A program made the translations under genes and the position numbers. Under the pieces are notes generated by a model. That model had not been told where the DNA came from. It did no database searches and saw nothing but the letters and a program-made list of their open reading frames with translations. 64,000 nt of DNA. Origin: an uncultured Corynebacterium sp. Its GTDB lineage: Bacteria; Actinomycetota; Actinomycetes; Mycobacteriales; Mycobacteriaceae. Shown piece by piece: positions 40,059 through 49,038 of the stretch (position 1 is the first letter of the stretch; each line of letters begins with the position of its first letter). The stretch is from positions 1 to 64,000 of the forward strand of contig NZ_CAMIAN010000007.1 in assembly GCF_946221155.1 (NCBI RefSeq), read 5' to 3'.

Positions 40059-40664
40059 GTGGGCGTCACAAAGAATAGGCAATTTCGTGTGGCCGCCGGT
40101 GCCGCGTGTGCAGCGCTGCTGTCGTTGGCCACGCTGACGGCGTGCGGAGGCGACGAGACGGTCGACAACTCGGCGGAGTCCACAGCGGTTCCTTCGGTGA
40201 CGGAGTCTGCCAGCGAGACCGAAAAGTCCGATGGCGACGACGATAAGAAGGACGACAAGGACGGGGCCGACGACAAGGACGACGAGTCTGGTTCTTCGGA
40301 AAGCAATGACGCCCCAGCACCCGCCGGCGACCGTGGTGGTGCCCCGGCAAGCGATGGGGCTGTGGATGAGGTCGACGACATTCCATCCGGTGCGCAGCGC
40401 AGTGATCAGGACAAGGACTTCCTGAAGCGTCTGAAGGACAGCGGAGTCGACCTGGCGAAGGCCAACGACGCCGCAGAGATCGGTGGCCTGGAAGATCAGG
40501 TCATCGCTGCAGGTCACGCGCACTGCACTGCAGAGGGCGGTGGGCAGGCCGATGTGTACATTCCGCTGGCCGCAGGTCAGCTGGAAGCTAACGGCGTGAT
40601 CGACGGTGATCCGAAGAAGGCTGAGGACGCCATCCGCGAGGCTGCGAAATCCGCGTATTGTTAG
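40059..40664 (+). CDS. DUF732-type lipoprotein
   Basis: This 201-aa lipoprotein begins with GTG 2 nt behind the mycolyltransferase stop, so it is translationally coupled. The signal ends with lipobox TLTAC. A very acidic Asp/Lys/Ser linker of about 90 residues follows (KSDGDDDKKDDKDGADDKDD), then a DUF732-like domain with DKDFLKRLKDSGVDLAKAND and Cys in HAHCTAE and SAYC. The first codons (GVTKNRQ) coincide with a dispersed-motif copy. Its function is unknown; placement suggests a role beside the mycolyltransferase. Confidence 0.78.
   Translation: MGVTKNRQFRVAAGAACAALLSLATLTACGGDETVDNSAESTAVPSVTESASETEKSDGDDDKKDDKDGADDKDDESGSSESNDAPAPAGDRGGAPASDGAVDEVDDIPSGAQRSDQDKDFLKRLKDSGVDLAKANDAAEIGGLEDQVIAAGHAHCTAEGGGQADVYIPLAAGQLEANGVIDGDPKKAEDAIREAAKSAYC
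40062..40078 (+). repeat. GGCGTCA dispersed motif copy 15
   Basis: GGCGTCACAAAGAATAG encodes residues 2-7 of the DUF732 lipoprotein signal peptide. Confidence 0.8.
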
Positions 40665-40682
40665 TGGTCACTCGTTGTTCAT

Positions 40683-40724
40683 AACCAGGCTGTCCGCCAT
40701 AGGTGGCGAGGGCAGCCTGGTTTT
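40683..40724 (+). terminator. Terminator behind DUF732 lipoprotein
   Basis: A perfect 10-bp stem AACCAGGCTG/CAGCCTGGTT (40683-40692, 40713-40722) is followed by TT and then GC. Confidence 0.85.
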
Positions 40725-40734
40725 GCTTTACAAG

Positions 40735-40770
40735 CTTTAGAATCTTTAGAGGCTGTAGCAGCTTTAGAGG
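40735..40770 (+). repeat. 9-bp tandem repeats before cutinase-like gene
   Basis: Four 9-nt units (CTTTAGAAT, CTTTAGAGG, CTGTAGCAG, CTTTAGAGG) end 18 nt before the ATG at 40789 and run into the AGAAGGAAG ribosome site. Confidence 0.8.
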
Positions 40771-40788
40771 AAGGTCTAGAAGGAAGCT

Positions 40789-41721
40789 ATGAAGAAGGTT
40801 TTGACCATCCTGGCAGTGCTGGTGCTGCTTGCGCTCATTGTGGTGGGTGTGGGCAACTGGCTGCTCTCCAGCGACGAGGGCGATGGCCCGGGGCCGGGCA
40901 AGCCCACCCTGCCGCCCGCTCCGGAGGCGCAGAACCCGCCCGGGTGTGTGGACGTGGAGGTGCTGGCAGCGCCGGGCACGTGGGAATCCAAGGCTGACGA
41001 CGATCCGCTGGCGCCGCACGCGAACCCTCACTCGCTGATGTTGAACGTCACCCGCCCACTGGCCAATGAGTTTTCTCCGGACAAAGTGAAGGTGTGGACG
41101 TTGCCGTACACCGCGCAGTTCCGAAACATGAACGCGCAGCATGAGATGAGCTACGACGATTCGCGCAACCAAGGTTTCGAGCGGATGAAGAAGGAGCTGC
41201 GGGCGACGCACGAGGCATGCCCGGCGACGACCTTCATCTTGACCGGCTTTAGCCAGGGAGCAGTGATCACCGGCGACTTGGCAGGGGAGATCGGCAATGG
41301 GCGCGGCCCCGTGCCCGCTGACCGGGTGCTGGGAGTGTCGCTGATCGCCGACGGTAGGCAGGAGCTGGATAAGGGCAAGCTCGTTGGCGCGCAGGGCATT
41401 CGTGGCACCGGTGCGGAGATCGCTCTGAACCCGGTGAGTGGGCTGATCCAGACGATTGTGCCGGGTGCCACGATGCGCGGCCCGCGCCCGGATGGGTTCG
41501 GCGAGCTGAACGATCGGGTGAACAACTACTGCGCCCCTGCGGATCTTATTTGTGACGCCCCAGCGGACCTGGGCAACGCTCTTGTGCGAGCCAAGGACCT
41601 GGTGGCTGCCAACGCTGTGCATGCGAAATATGCGACGAATGGGAAGGTCGTGGAAGGCCAGACCGTCCCGGAGTACATCGTTGGATGGGCGCGAGATCTG
41701 ATTAACGAGCGCGTGCAGTAG
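40789..41721 (+). CDS. Cutinase-family thioesterase (Culp6/Rv3802c-like)
   Basis: This 310-aa protein is anchored by an N-terminal helix (VLTILAVLVLLALIVVGVGNW) and acts outside the membrane. The cutinase nucleophile is Ser155 in LTGFSQGAVI; the Asp and His of the triad would be near ADLICDAP and VHAKYAT. Two Cys residues (PPGCVDVEV, HEACPATT) make the cutinase disulphide. In mycobacteria the equivalent Rv3802c lies in the same place, upstream of fadD32-pks13-accD4, and is an essential thioesterase/phospholipase in mycolate metabolism. That function is inferred here from family and gene order. Confidence 0.9.
   Translation: MKKVLTILAVLVLLALIVVGVGNWLLSSDEGDGPGPGKPTLPPAPEAQNPPGCVDVEVLAAPGTWESKADDDPLAPHANPHSLMLNVTRPLANEFSPDKVKVWTLPYTAQFRNMNAQHEMSYDDSRNQGFERMKKELRATHEACPATTFILTGFSQGAVITGDLAGEIGNGRGPVPADRVLGVSLIADGRQELDKGKLVGAQGIRGTGAEIALNPVSGLIQTIVPGATMRGPRPDGFGELNDRVNNYCAPADLICDAPADLGNALVRAKDLVAANAVHAKYATNGKVVEGQTVPEYIVGWARDLINERVQ
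41543..41559 (-). repeat. GGCGTCA dispersed motif copy 16
   Basis: GGCGTCACAAATAAGAT (minus strand) is inside the cutinase-like gene, antisense to codons for DLICDAP, next to the presumed catalytic Asp. Confidence 0.75.
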
Positions 41722-41749
41722 CCTTCGCCGCTTTGGCGGGCCCTTTTGA

Positions 41750-41780
41750 GCCGTGTGCCCGCGCGGTGGGGGCACACGGC
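41750..41780 (+). terminator. Hairpin behind cutinase-like gene
   Basis: A perfect 11-bp stem GCCGTGTGCCC/GGGCACACGGC (41750-41760, 41770-41780) with a 9-nt loop. There is no T-run, so termination may be partial. Confidence 0.65.
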
Positions 41781-41823
41781 ACACTGGAAAGCGAAATTGC
41801 CGGGTAACAGGAGAGCGCCCCGG

Positions 41824-41829
41824 TACGAT
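41824..41829 (+). promoter_or_regulatory. -10 box of fadD32-pks13-accD4 operon
   Basis: TACGAT at 41824-41829 predicts a transcription start around 41836-41838, within the palindrome that follows, giving a leader of about 100 nt. Confidence 0.55.
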
Positions 41830-41831
41830 GT

Positions 41832-41847
41832 GTTTCACAAGTGAAAC
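41832..41847. promoter_or_regulatory. Operator-like palindrome at fadD32 transcription start
   Basis: GTTTCAC-AA-GTGAAAC is a perfect 7-bp inverted repeat with a 2-bp centre, directly behind the -10 box. The half-site equals that of ParB parS, but parS has no spacer, so a TetR- or GntR-type repressor of mycolate synthesis is more likely. Confidence 0.6.
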
Positions 41848-41858
41848 TAAATGTTTAT

Positions 41859-41886
41859 GGCGTTAGAGCTAGGGCGTTAGAGCTAG
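41859..41886 (+). repeat. 14-bp tandem duplication in fadD32 leader
   Basis: GGCGTTAGAGCTAG is present twice in direct succession, followed by a third partial copy GTAGCTA. It lies between the operator and the ribosome site. Confidence 0.9.
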
Positions 41887-41937
41887 GTAGCTAACCCGAT
41901 ACCGTTTGAACCGAGTGGAAAAGTAGAGGAGACCCGC

Positions 41938-43827
41938 GTGGACATCACTGCAGCAATGGGCCAGTTTTACGACGAGCAAGGCGACATCAACGTCCCCGAT
42001 CAGCTCACCCTTTCCGGCATGTGCGAGATGCTTTACACCATGGCACAAATGGAGGGCACGGTAGATAACGTGCTGATCCGCCACTGGGACTTCAGCGAGT
42101 CTCGCGAGGGCACGGTGCACGAGATCACCCGTGCGCAGGTAAACACCCGCATTAAGGCTGTATGTGTTCGTCTGCAGCAGATCGCCAAGCCCGGCGACCG
42201 CGTGGCCATCCTGGCTAACAACTCCCCGGAGTACATGTACGCCTTCCTGGGGGCGATGTACGCCCGCATGGTGCCCGTGCCGCTGTATGACCCGAACGAA
42301 CCGGGCCACACCGGCCATCTGACTGCCGTACTGGGGTCCTCGGAGCCGACGGTGGTATTGACGAACAAGCGCTCCGCCACGGCCGTACGCAAGCACTTTG
42401 CCTCTACACCCACCACCGAGCGGCCCCGCGTGCTGACGGTGGATGCGCTTCCGGATGCGCTGGCCGACGACTGGCAGAACCCCATGGCCGCCATCATGGC
42501 TGATCCGTCGCTGGCGCCGAAGTCCAGTGAGGAAGCGTTCCTGCAGTACACCTCCGGCTCCACCCGCACCCCGGCGGGTGTGGTGCTCACGCACAAGTCG
42601 ATCGTCACCAACGTGCTGCAGATCTTCAAGGCTGCAAACCTGCAGACCCCACTGCGCCTGAGCACCTGGCTGCCGTTGCACCACGACATGGGTGTGATCC
42701 TGTCCGCCTTCGTGATCATCCTGGGGCTGCCCTTTGACCTGATGTCCCCGCGCGACTTCATCCAGGATCCGGCTCGTTGGATCCGTCAGCTGAACCGCAA
42801 GAGCGAGGACGAGAACATCTACACCGTCGTGCCTAACTTCGCCCTGGAACTGGCCGTCCGCTACGCCGACCCGGCGCAGATCGCAGAGCTGGCCGACTTG
42901 GACCTTTCCGCCATCGACGGCATCATCAACGGTTCCGAGCCCGTACACCACAGCTCCGTACAAAAGTTCCTGGATACCTTCGGCCCCTACGGGTTCAAGA
43001 AGGAGGCCATGCGCCCGTCTTATGGCCTGGCCGAGGCTACGTTGCTGGTCACCACCCCGCAGACCGACGAACGCCCGCTGACGAAGTGGTTTAAGCGCGA
43101 GGAGCTGTCCGACGGTACCGCTGTGGAGGGCAGCGCGGACGATGCAGACAGCCTTTCCCTGGTTTCCCTGGGTCAGGTGTGTGCCCCGCAGACCATTGCG
43201 ATCATTGACCCGGAGACCGGCAAGGAGCTGACGGACGGCAACGTCGGCGAGATCTGGGTCCACGGTGACAACATGGCCGCGGGCTACCTGAACCGTCCGG
43301 AGGAGACCAAGGAGACGTTCCGCAACTCCCTGCCTACCGCCAACCGCCTGGATTCCGATAGTCGCGAGGGCGACGCTCCCGAGGATAACTGGATGCGCAC
43401 CGGCGACCTGGCCGTCATCGTGGATGGCCACCTGTTCATCACCGGCCGCCTGAAGGACCTCATCATCGTCGCCGGCCGTAACCACTACCCGCAGGACATT
43501 GAGGCCACCGCCGACGAAGCCACCGAGCAGACCGCCCCGGCAGTCATCGCTGCCTTCGCCGTGGAGGCCGGCGGTTCCGCAAGCGGTGCCGCCGACGGCG
43601 AGTCTGTCGAGGGGCTCATCATCGTTGCCGAGCGTGACCCGGATGCCAGCGAGGACGGGGACGCGGAGGCGATCGAGGCAATGCGTGCGGCTGTCACCTC
43701 CACCCACGGCGTACAGCCTTCCGATGTACGCATCATCGCGCCGGGCACCCTGCCGCGGTCTTCCGCTAACAAGATCGCCCGCCGCGTGGCCGCGAAGGCG
43801 TATCTGGAGGGCACGCTGGGCGCTTAA
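41938..43827 (+). CDS. fadD32: Long-chain fatty-acyl-AMP ligase FadD32
   Basis: This 629-aa enzyme activates the meromycolate (in corynebacteria a normal long fatty acid) as acyl-AMP and loads it on the N-terminal ACP of Pks13. Adenylation motifs are present: LQYTSGSTRTPAGVVLTHKS (P-loop, residues about 202-221), TWLPLHHDMGV, YGLAEATLLVTTPQ, and MRTGDLAVIVDGHLFITGRLKDLIIVAGRN. The presence of LHHDMG and an insertion typical of fatty-acyl-AMP ligases separates it from CoA ligases. GTG start with GAGGAG 8 nt upstream. It is first gene of the fadD32-pks13-accD4 operon. Confidence 0.95.
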   Translation: MDITAAMGQFYDEQGDINVPDQLTLSGMCEMLYTMAQMEGTVDNVLIRHWDFSESREGTVHEITRAQVNTRIKAVCVRLQQIAKPGDRVAILANNSPEYMYAFLGAMYARMVPVPLYDPNEPGHTGHLTAVLGSSEPTVVLTNKRSATAVRKHFASTPTTERPRVLTVDALPDALADDWQNPMAAIMADPSLAPKSSEEAFLQYTSGSTRTPAGVVLTHKSIVTNVLQIFKAANLQTPLRLSTWLPLHHDMGVILSAFVIILGLPFDLMSPRDFIQDPARWIRQLNRKSEDENIYTVVPNFALELAVRYADPAQIAELADLDLSAIDGIINGSEPVHHSSVQKFLDTFGPYGFKKEAMRPSYGLAEATLLVTTPQTDERPLTKWFKREELSDGTAVEGSADDADSLSLVSLGQVCAPQTIAIIDPETGKELTDGNVGEIWVHGDNMAAGYLNRPEETKETFRNSLPTANRLDSDSREGDAPEDNWMRTGDLAVIVDGHLFITGRLKDLIIVAGRNHYPQDIEATADEATEQTAPAVIAAFAVEAGGSASGAADGESVEGLIIVAERDPDASEDGDAEAIEAMRAAVTSTHGVQPSDVRIIAPGTLPRSSANKIARRVAAKAYLEGTLGA

Positions 43828-43924
43828 TCCATAAAGCGACTTCGGCGCGTTAAAATATAGCGCTACGGTGACTCACTCATGCCTTCAAGAAGGCATCCCG
43901 GCACGAAAGGAAACGCGACCTTCC

Positions 43925-46900
43925 ATGGCAGACAACCAGCAGGGCGCCCCCACGGCTGACCAGCAATCCCGCCCCGCCACGATTCAGCAGATGCGGGAGT
44001 GGTTGCGCACCTGGGTGGCGAACACCACCGGTTTGGATGCCGCGGAGATCTCCGACGAGCGCTCGATGCAGGACTTCGGCCTGTCTTCTCGTGACGTTGT
44101 GGTCCTTTCTGGCGACCTGGAGCGCCTGCTTGGCACCACCCTCGACGCGACGATTGCCTACGAGTTCAACACCATCGCGGCCCTGGCCGAGCACCTGATG
44201 CAGGGCCGGGGTTCCGGTGCTGCTTTTGGTAGTGACGCCACCGCCTCCGCCAGTGCGGCTTCCAGCGCAGGTGGCCCGCTTCCACTGGGCCAGCGCGATA
44301 TTGCTGTGGTCGGCATGGCGGGGCGTTACCCCGGGGCCGACAGTGCGGATGAGATGTGGGAGCTGTTCTCCAACTACCGCTCCGGCGTGGGTGAACTGCC
44401 CGCGGGACGCTGGTCGGAGTACTCCCGCGACCCGGAGATGACTCGCCGTATGGAGCAGGCCCAGTTGACGGGCGGTTACATCGAGGACATCGCCTCTTTC
44501 GATGCGGAATTCTTCGGACTCTCCCCGCTGGAAGCTGCGAACATGGATCCGCAGCAGCGCATCATCCTGCAGCTGACGTGGGAGGCGCTGGAGGATGCGC
44601 ACATCCCCGCTAACCAGCTGCGTGGCAAGCCCGTTGGCGTGTTTATGGGCAACACCAACAATGACTACGGCATGTTGATCTCCGCCGACCCGGCGGAGGC
44701 GCACCCCTACGCGCTGACTGGTAACTCCAGCTCCATCATCGCTAATCGCGTTTCTTATGCCTTCGATTTCCGCGGTCCGTCCGTGGCGATGGATACGGCC
44801 TGCTCTTCGTCGCTGGTGGCAATTCACCAGGCGGTGCGCTCCCTACGCGATGGTGATTCTGAGGTCGCTGTGGCGGGTGGCGTCAACCTCCTATGCAGCC
44901 CCTTTGCAACGGTGGCGTTTTCCGAACTCGGTGTGCTCAGTCCGACGGGCGGCATCCGTGCCTTCAGCGATGATGCCGACGGCATTGTGCGTTCTGACGG
45001 CGCGGGCGTGGTTGTGCTGAAGCGCTTGGAAGATGCGCGCCGTGATGGTGACAACGTGCTGGCCGTGATCAAGGGTACGGCGGTGAATTCCGATGGCCGC
45101 TCCAACGGCCTGACCGCCCCGAACCCGGATGCGCAGGTGGATGTGTTGCGTAGCGCCTATGCCGACGCGCGGATTGATCCGCAGGCCGTGGACTACGTGG
45201 AGGCGCACGGCACCGGCACCATCCTGGGTGATCCGATTGAGGCTACTGCGCTGGGTACTGTTCTGGGGCGCCAGCGCGACGTGGCCGAGCCGCTGCTGCT
45301 GGGCAGCGCGAAGACGAACTTTGGCCACACCGAGGCCGCCGCAGGTGTTGCGGGCGTGATGAAGGTTGTAATGGCAATGCGCGAGGGCGTGCTGCCGCCG
45401 AGCCTGAACTACACCGGCCCGAACCCGTACATCGATTTCGACCGCGAGCACCTGGAGGTCGTGGAGGATCCGCGCGAATGGCCGGAGTACTCCGGCCGCG
45501 CCATCGCCGGTGTGTCCGGTTTCGGCTTCGGCGGCACGAACGCGCATGTGGTGATCGCGGCGCCGAACCCGGAAGAAGAGGCCGCAGCGGGCGTTGGGTT
45601 GGCTGACGGACGCTCCACAGCCCCTATTGGCCTGGACCGCGAGGACTCCGCGGGAGAGTCCCCCCGCGTGCTATTGCCCGTCAGCGGGCTGCTGCCTTCC
45701 CGCCGTCGTCAAGCCGCGGAAGTGCTGGCCGCGTACCTCGAGCAGAACAAGGAATCCTTCACCAAGGCAGGCGATGAGGCCGACCAGCTGCGCGGCGTAG
45801 CCCTGGCTCTGGCGGGCCACAACCACGGCCGTTCCCGCGGTGTTGTTTCCGCCGCCACCTTCGACGAAGCCATCGCTGGGCTGCAGCGCATCGCCGCCGG
45901 CAAGCAGGGTGCGACGGTGAAGACCGCCGACTCGCCCTCGGCCAATGGTCCGGTGTGGGTCTTCTCCGGCTTCGGTTCGCAGCACCGCAAGATGGCCAAG
46001 GACCTCTACGAGCTCTCCGAGTTCTTCGCCGCCCGCCTGGACGAACTCGACCAGGTCGTGTTGGCGGAATCTGGCTGGTCCTTCGTCGAGATGGTGCTGG
46101 ACGACGAGCAAAATTACGACACGGAGCGCGCCCAGGTGGGTATCACCTGCGTGCAGATTGCACTGAGCGACCTCATGCGTGCCCTGGGAGCCAAGCCCGC
46201 TGCCGTCGTCGGCCAGTCCATGGGCGAAATCGCGGCGGCCTATGCCGTGGGAGGCATCACCGCCGAGGAAGCTGTGCGCACAGCCTGCCACCGTGCGCGC
46301 CTGATGGGCGAAGGCGAGCGCCTGCTGCCGGAGGACAAGCAGGGCGCCATGGCAGTAGTCGAGTTCGGAGTGGAGGAGCTAGCCACTTTCACCTCCGAGC
46401 ACCCGGAGTACGCAAAGGTGGAGCCCGCCGTGTACGCCGCACCGGGCATGACGACCGTCGGCGGCCCCGCCGAGCCGGTCCAGAAGTTGGTGGAATACCT
46501 CGAGGGCGAGGGAAAGTTCGCCCGCCTGTTGAAGGTCAAGGGCGCGGGCCACACCTCGATGCTGGATCCGATCCTGGGCGAGCTGCACTACGAGATCAGC
46601 GACCTGGATCCGCAGCCGATCAACACTCCGCTGTACTCCACCGTGGACCGCGGCCGTGTGTACCAGCCGGGCGAGGTTGTTCACGATGCTGAATACTTCC
46701 TGCGCTGTACCCGCCAGCCTGTCTGGTTCTCCGAGGCGACGGGCAAGCAGTTCGACGATGGCTACCGCACCTTCATCGAGTTTTCCCCAAATCCGGTGGC
46801 CCTGATGCCGCTGATGAACAACTCCTTTGCGCACAACGCCAGCGATTCCAAGCTGATGTTCCTGCTCAAGCGCAAGGAGCCGGTTGCCCAGTCCCTATTG

Positions 46901-48964
46901 TCGACCCTTGCGGAGCTGTACGTGCAGGGCACAGACCTGGATCTGAAGGCCCTGGCTGGTGGTTCCCGTGCGACCTTGCCGAAGGTGCCGGGCACGCAGT
47001 GGAACCTGCAGCGTCACTGGACGAACGCCCGCCCATCCTCCGGTCCTGTCGTGGATCTACCAGGCACCCGCGTCAACTTGCCCGACGGCCGCGTTGTTTT
47101 CAGTGTTCCGGCGGAGGACGTGCCAAGCATCGAGCTGCTGGCTGAAGCTGCGGCAGAGGTATTGGCCGACGGCGCCACCGTGGCCGCCACCCGCGATCAC
47201 TCTCCACTACCGACAGCGGGCCAGCTAACAACCATCGCCGCCGGTTCTCTCGGCGGCTGGTCCCTGTCCGTCTACGCCGCCGACGCGCCAGGTGCACAGT
47301 CAATGCCGCTGGTCGCGGAGGCTTTTGTCGCCACTCTCGGTGGCGCGGTTGAGGCTCTGGGTTCTGCGGGTACTGACGCCACCTCGGCTCCATCCACCGT
47401 GAAGACCAGCGAGGCACCGAAAGCCTCCGCCGCTGGGGTTTCCGGACAGGAGGGGACGGGCAACGCACTGCCCGAGGTAGACGAGTCCGCTGACCGCTGG
47501 GACCCGAACTCCGGAGAGTCCGCCGGGGATCGCTTGCGCGCCATTGTCTCCGAATCCATGGGCTATGACATCGAGGATCTGCCGGGCGAGCTGCCGCTGA
47601 TCGACCTGGGCCTGGATTCCCTGATGGGCATGCGCATCAAGAATCGCGTGGAGTATGACTTCGACCTGCCGCCGCTGCAGGTTCAGGCACTCCGCGATGG
47701 CTCGGTGGACGACGTGATTGCGCTCGTGGAGCAGATGATTGCGGAGCGTCATGCCGGTGCTCCCGAGACTGCTGGCACTGAGGCTGCCAACGGTGCTGAG
47801 GTCGCTGCCGGGGGAGAAGGTGGCGTCACTGGTGAAGAAGACGGCACAGCGACCGACTACACCGCGACGGGCGGCGGCGTGGCACCACGCGACGCGAGCG
47901 AGCGCCTCGTGTTCGCCACCTGGGCAAAGGTCACCGGCAAGGCCGCCCAGGGCGTGACCAGCCCGCTGCCGAGCATCGACGAGGAGCAGGCACGAGGCAT
48001 TGCGGAGCGCCTGTCCGAGCGCTCCGGGGCGGAGGTCAGCGCCGACGATGTGCTAGCCGCCGAAACCCTCGAGCCGCTGAGTGAGAAGGTGCGCAGCAGT
48101 CTCGAAAGCGAAGTCGAGGGCAACATCCGCGTGCTGCGGGCACGTCCTGAAGGCAGCACCCAACCGGCGGTGTTCCTGTTCCACCCGGCCGGCGGATCCT
48201 CGGTGGTGTACGCGCCGCTGATGCGACGCTTGCCGGATGACGTGCCAGTCTACGGAGTGGAGCGCCTGGAAGGCGAGCTGGCGGACCGCGCGGCGGCCTA
48301 CCTGGAGGAGATCGTTGAGCTTGCCGACAGCCGTCCGATTCTGCTGGGCGGCTGGAGCTTCGGTGGCGCCCTGGCGTACGAAGTCGCCCACCAGCTGGGC
48401 AAGCGTGCCGCAGCGGGCGAGACGAGCGCGGAGGTCGAGCGCATCGTGCTGCTAGACACCGTGCAGCCGAAGAACCCCACCCCGGATACGAAGGAAGAAA
48501 TGCACGCGCGTTGGGACCGCTACGCGGCTTTCGCGCAGAAGACCTACGGCCTGCCACTTGAGGTTCCGCACGAGCTGCTGGAACAGCAGGGCGAGGGCGT
48601 GATGATGCAGATGTTCCAGCAATTCTTGACCTCCCCGGAGGCCAAGGGAATGGGGCTGCCCGCGGGCGTGCTGGAGCACCAGCGCGCCAGCTTCGTGGAT
48701 AACCGCATCCTGGAATCCCTGGACTTCCGTGCATGGGCGGACGTGAAGGCGCCGGTCACGCTGTTCCGCGCGGAGCGGATGCACGACGGCGCGATCGAGC
48801 TGGAACCGGCCTATGCCGAGGTGGCTCCGGACGGTGGTTGGGGTGTGATTGTCGAGGACCTGGAAATCGTCCAGCTGCGCGGCGACCACCTGGCTATTGT
48901 GGACGAGCCGGAGATCTCTAAAGTGGGACGTGTAATTGCCAAGCACATTGCGGACGGCGCTTAG
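43925..48964 (+). CDS. pks13: Polyketide synthase Pks13, mycolic acid condensase
   Basis: This 1679-aa enzyme condenses two activated acyl chains into the beta-keto ester precursor of mycolic acid. Domain order is N-ACP (Ser55 in FGLSSRD), ketosynthase with Cys293 in DTACSSS and EAHGTGT, acyltransferase with Ser765 in GQSMGE, C-terminal ACP with Ser1232 in GLDSLMG, and thioesterase with Ser1478 in GGWSFGG. Length and order match mycobacterial Pks13. ATG 43925 (MADNQQGAP) has AAAGGAAACG upstream; an upstream GTG in frame is rejected. The linkers after N-ACP and both sides of the C-ACP are low-complexity and carry dispersed-motif copies. Confidence 0.97.
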   Translation: MADNQQGAPTADQQSRPATIQQMREWLRTWVANTTGLDAAEISDERSMQDFGLSSRDVVVLSGDLERLLGTTLDATIAYEFNTIAALAEHLMQGRGSGAAFGSDATASASAASSAGGPLPLGQRDIAVVGMAGRYPGADSADEMWELFSNYRSGVGELPAGRWSEYSRDPEMTRRMEQAQLTGGYIEDIASFDAEFFGLSPLEAANMDPQQRIILQLTWEALEDAHIPANQLRGKPVGVFMGNTNNDYGMLISADPAEAHPYALTGNSSSIIANRVSYAFDFRGPSVAMDTACSSSLVAIHQAVRSLRDGDSEVAVAGGVNLLCSPFATVAFSELGVLSPTGGIRAFSDDADGIVRSDGAGVVVLKRLEDARRDGDNVLAVIKGTAVNSDGRSNGLTAPNPDAQVDVLRSAYADARIDPQAVDYVEAHGTGTILGDPIEATALGTVLGRQRDVAEPLLLGSAKTNFGHTEAAAGVAGVMKVVMAMREGVLPPSLNYTGPNPYIDFDREHLEVVEDPREWPEYSGRAIAGVSGFGFGGTNAHVVIAAPNPEEEAAAGVGLADGRSTAPIGLDREDSAGESPRVLLPVSGLLPSRRRQAAEVLAAYLEQNKESFTKAGDEADQLRGVALALAGHNHGRSRGVVSAATFDEAIAGLQRIAAGKQGATVKTADSPSANGPVWVFSGFGSQHRKMAKDLYELSEFFAARLDELDQVVLAESGWSFVEMVLDDEQNYDTERAQVGITCVQIALSDLMRALGAKPAAVVGQSMGEIAAAYAVGGITAEEAVRTACHRARLMGEGERLLPEDKQGAMAVVEFGVEELATFTSEHPEYAKVEPAVYAAPGMTTVGGPAEPVQKLVEYLEGEGKFARLLKVKGAGHTSMLDPILGELHYEISDLDPQPINTPLYSTVDRGRVYQPGEVVHDAEYFLRCTRQPVWFSEATGKQFDDGYRTFIEFSPNPVALMPLMNNSFAHNASDSKLMFLLKRKEPVAQSLLSTLAELYVQGTDLDLKALAGGSRATLPKVPGTQWNLQRHWTNARPSSGPVVDLPGTRVNLPDGRVVFSVPAEDVPSIELLAEAAAEVLADGATVAATRDHSPLPTAGQLTTIAAGSLGGWSLSVYAADAPGAQSMPLVAEAFVATLGGAVEALGSAGTDATSAPSTVKTSEAPKASAAGVSGQEGTGNALPEVDESADRWDPNSGESAGDRLRAIVSESMGYDIEDLPGELPLIDLGLDSLMGMRIKNRVEYDFDLPPLQVQALRDGSVDDVIALVEQMIAERHAGAPETAGTEAANGAEVAAGGEGGVTGEEDGTATDYTATGGGVAPRDASERLVFATWAKVTGKAAQGVTSPLPSIDEEQARGIAERLSERSGAEVSADDVLAAETLEPLSEKVRSSLESEVEGNIRVLRARPEGSTQPAVFLFHPAGGSSVVYAPLMRRLPDDVPVYGVERLEGELADRAAAYLEEIVELADSRPILLGGWSFGGALAYEVAHQLGKRAAAGETSAEVERIVLLDTVQPKNPTPDTKEEMHARWDRYAAFAQKTYGLPLEVPHELLEQQGEGVMMQMFQQFLTSPEAKGMGLPAGVLEHQRASFVDNRILESLDFRAWADVKAPVTLFRAERMHDGAIELEPAYAEVAPDGGWGVIVEDLEIVQLRGDHLAIVDEPEISKVGRVIAKHIADGA
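44223..44239 (-). repeat. GGCGTCA dispersed motif copy 17
   Basis: GGCGTCACTACCAAAAG (minus strand) lies in the linker between the N-ACP and the ketosynthase of Pks13. Confidence 0.65.
47822..47838 (+). repeat. GGCGTCA dispersed motif copy 18 (weaker tail)
   Basis: GGCGTCACTGGTGAAGA lies in the linker between the C-terminal ACP and the thioesterase of Pks13. Confidence 0.5.
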
Positions 48965-49038
48965 CTGAAACACGAACGGCGACTAAATAGATAGCCCCTT
49001 AGTAGAAGGGGTTTGTCGAAAACGAAGGGACTTTCACT

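Noticed and set aside
41831..41848. Second parS-like sequence before fadD32
   Set aside because: The half-sites match parS, but a 2-bp spacer separates them, which parS does not have. An operator at the transcription start is the simpler reading.
41869..43707. 612-codon minus-strand frame opposite fadD32, and similar long frames opposite the nuclease and the LGFP mycolyltransferase
   Set aside because: They mirror strongly conserved genes, show no domain, and begin without promoter or ribosome site.
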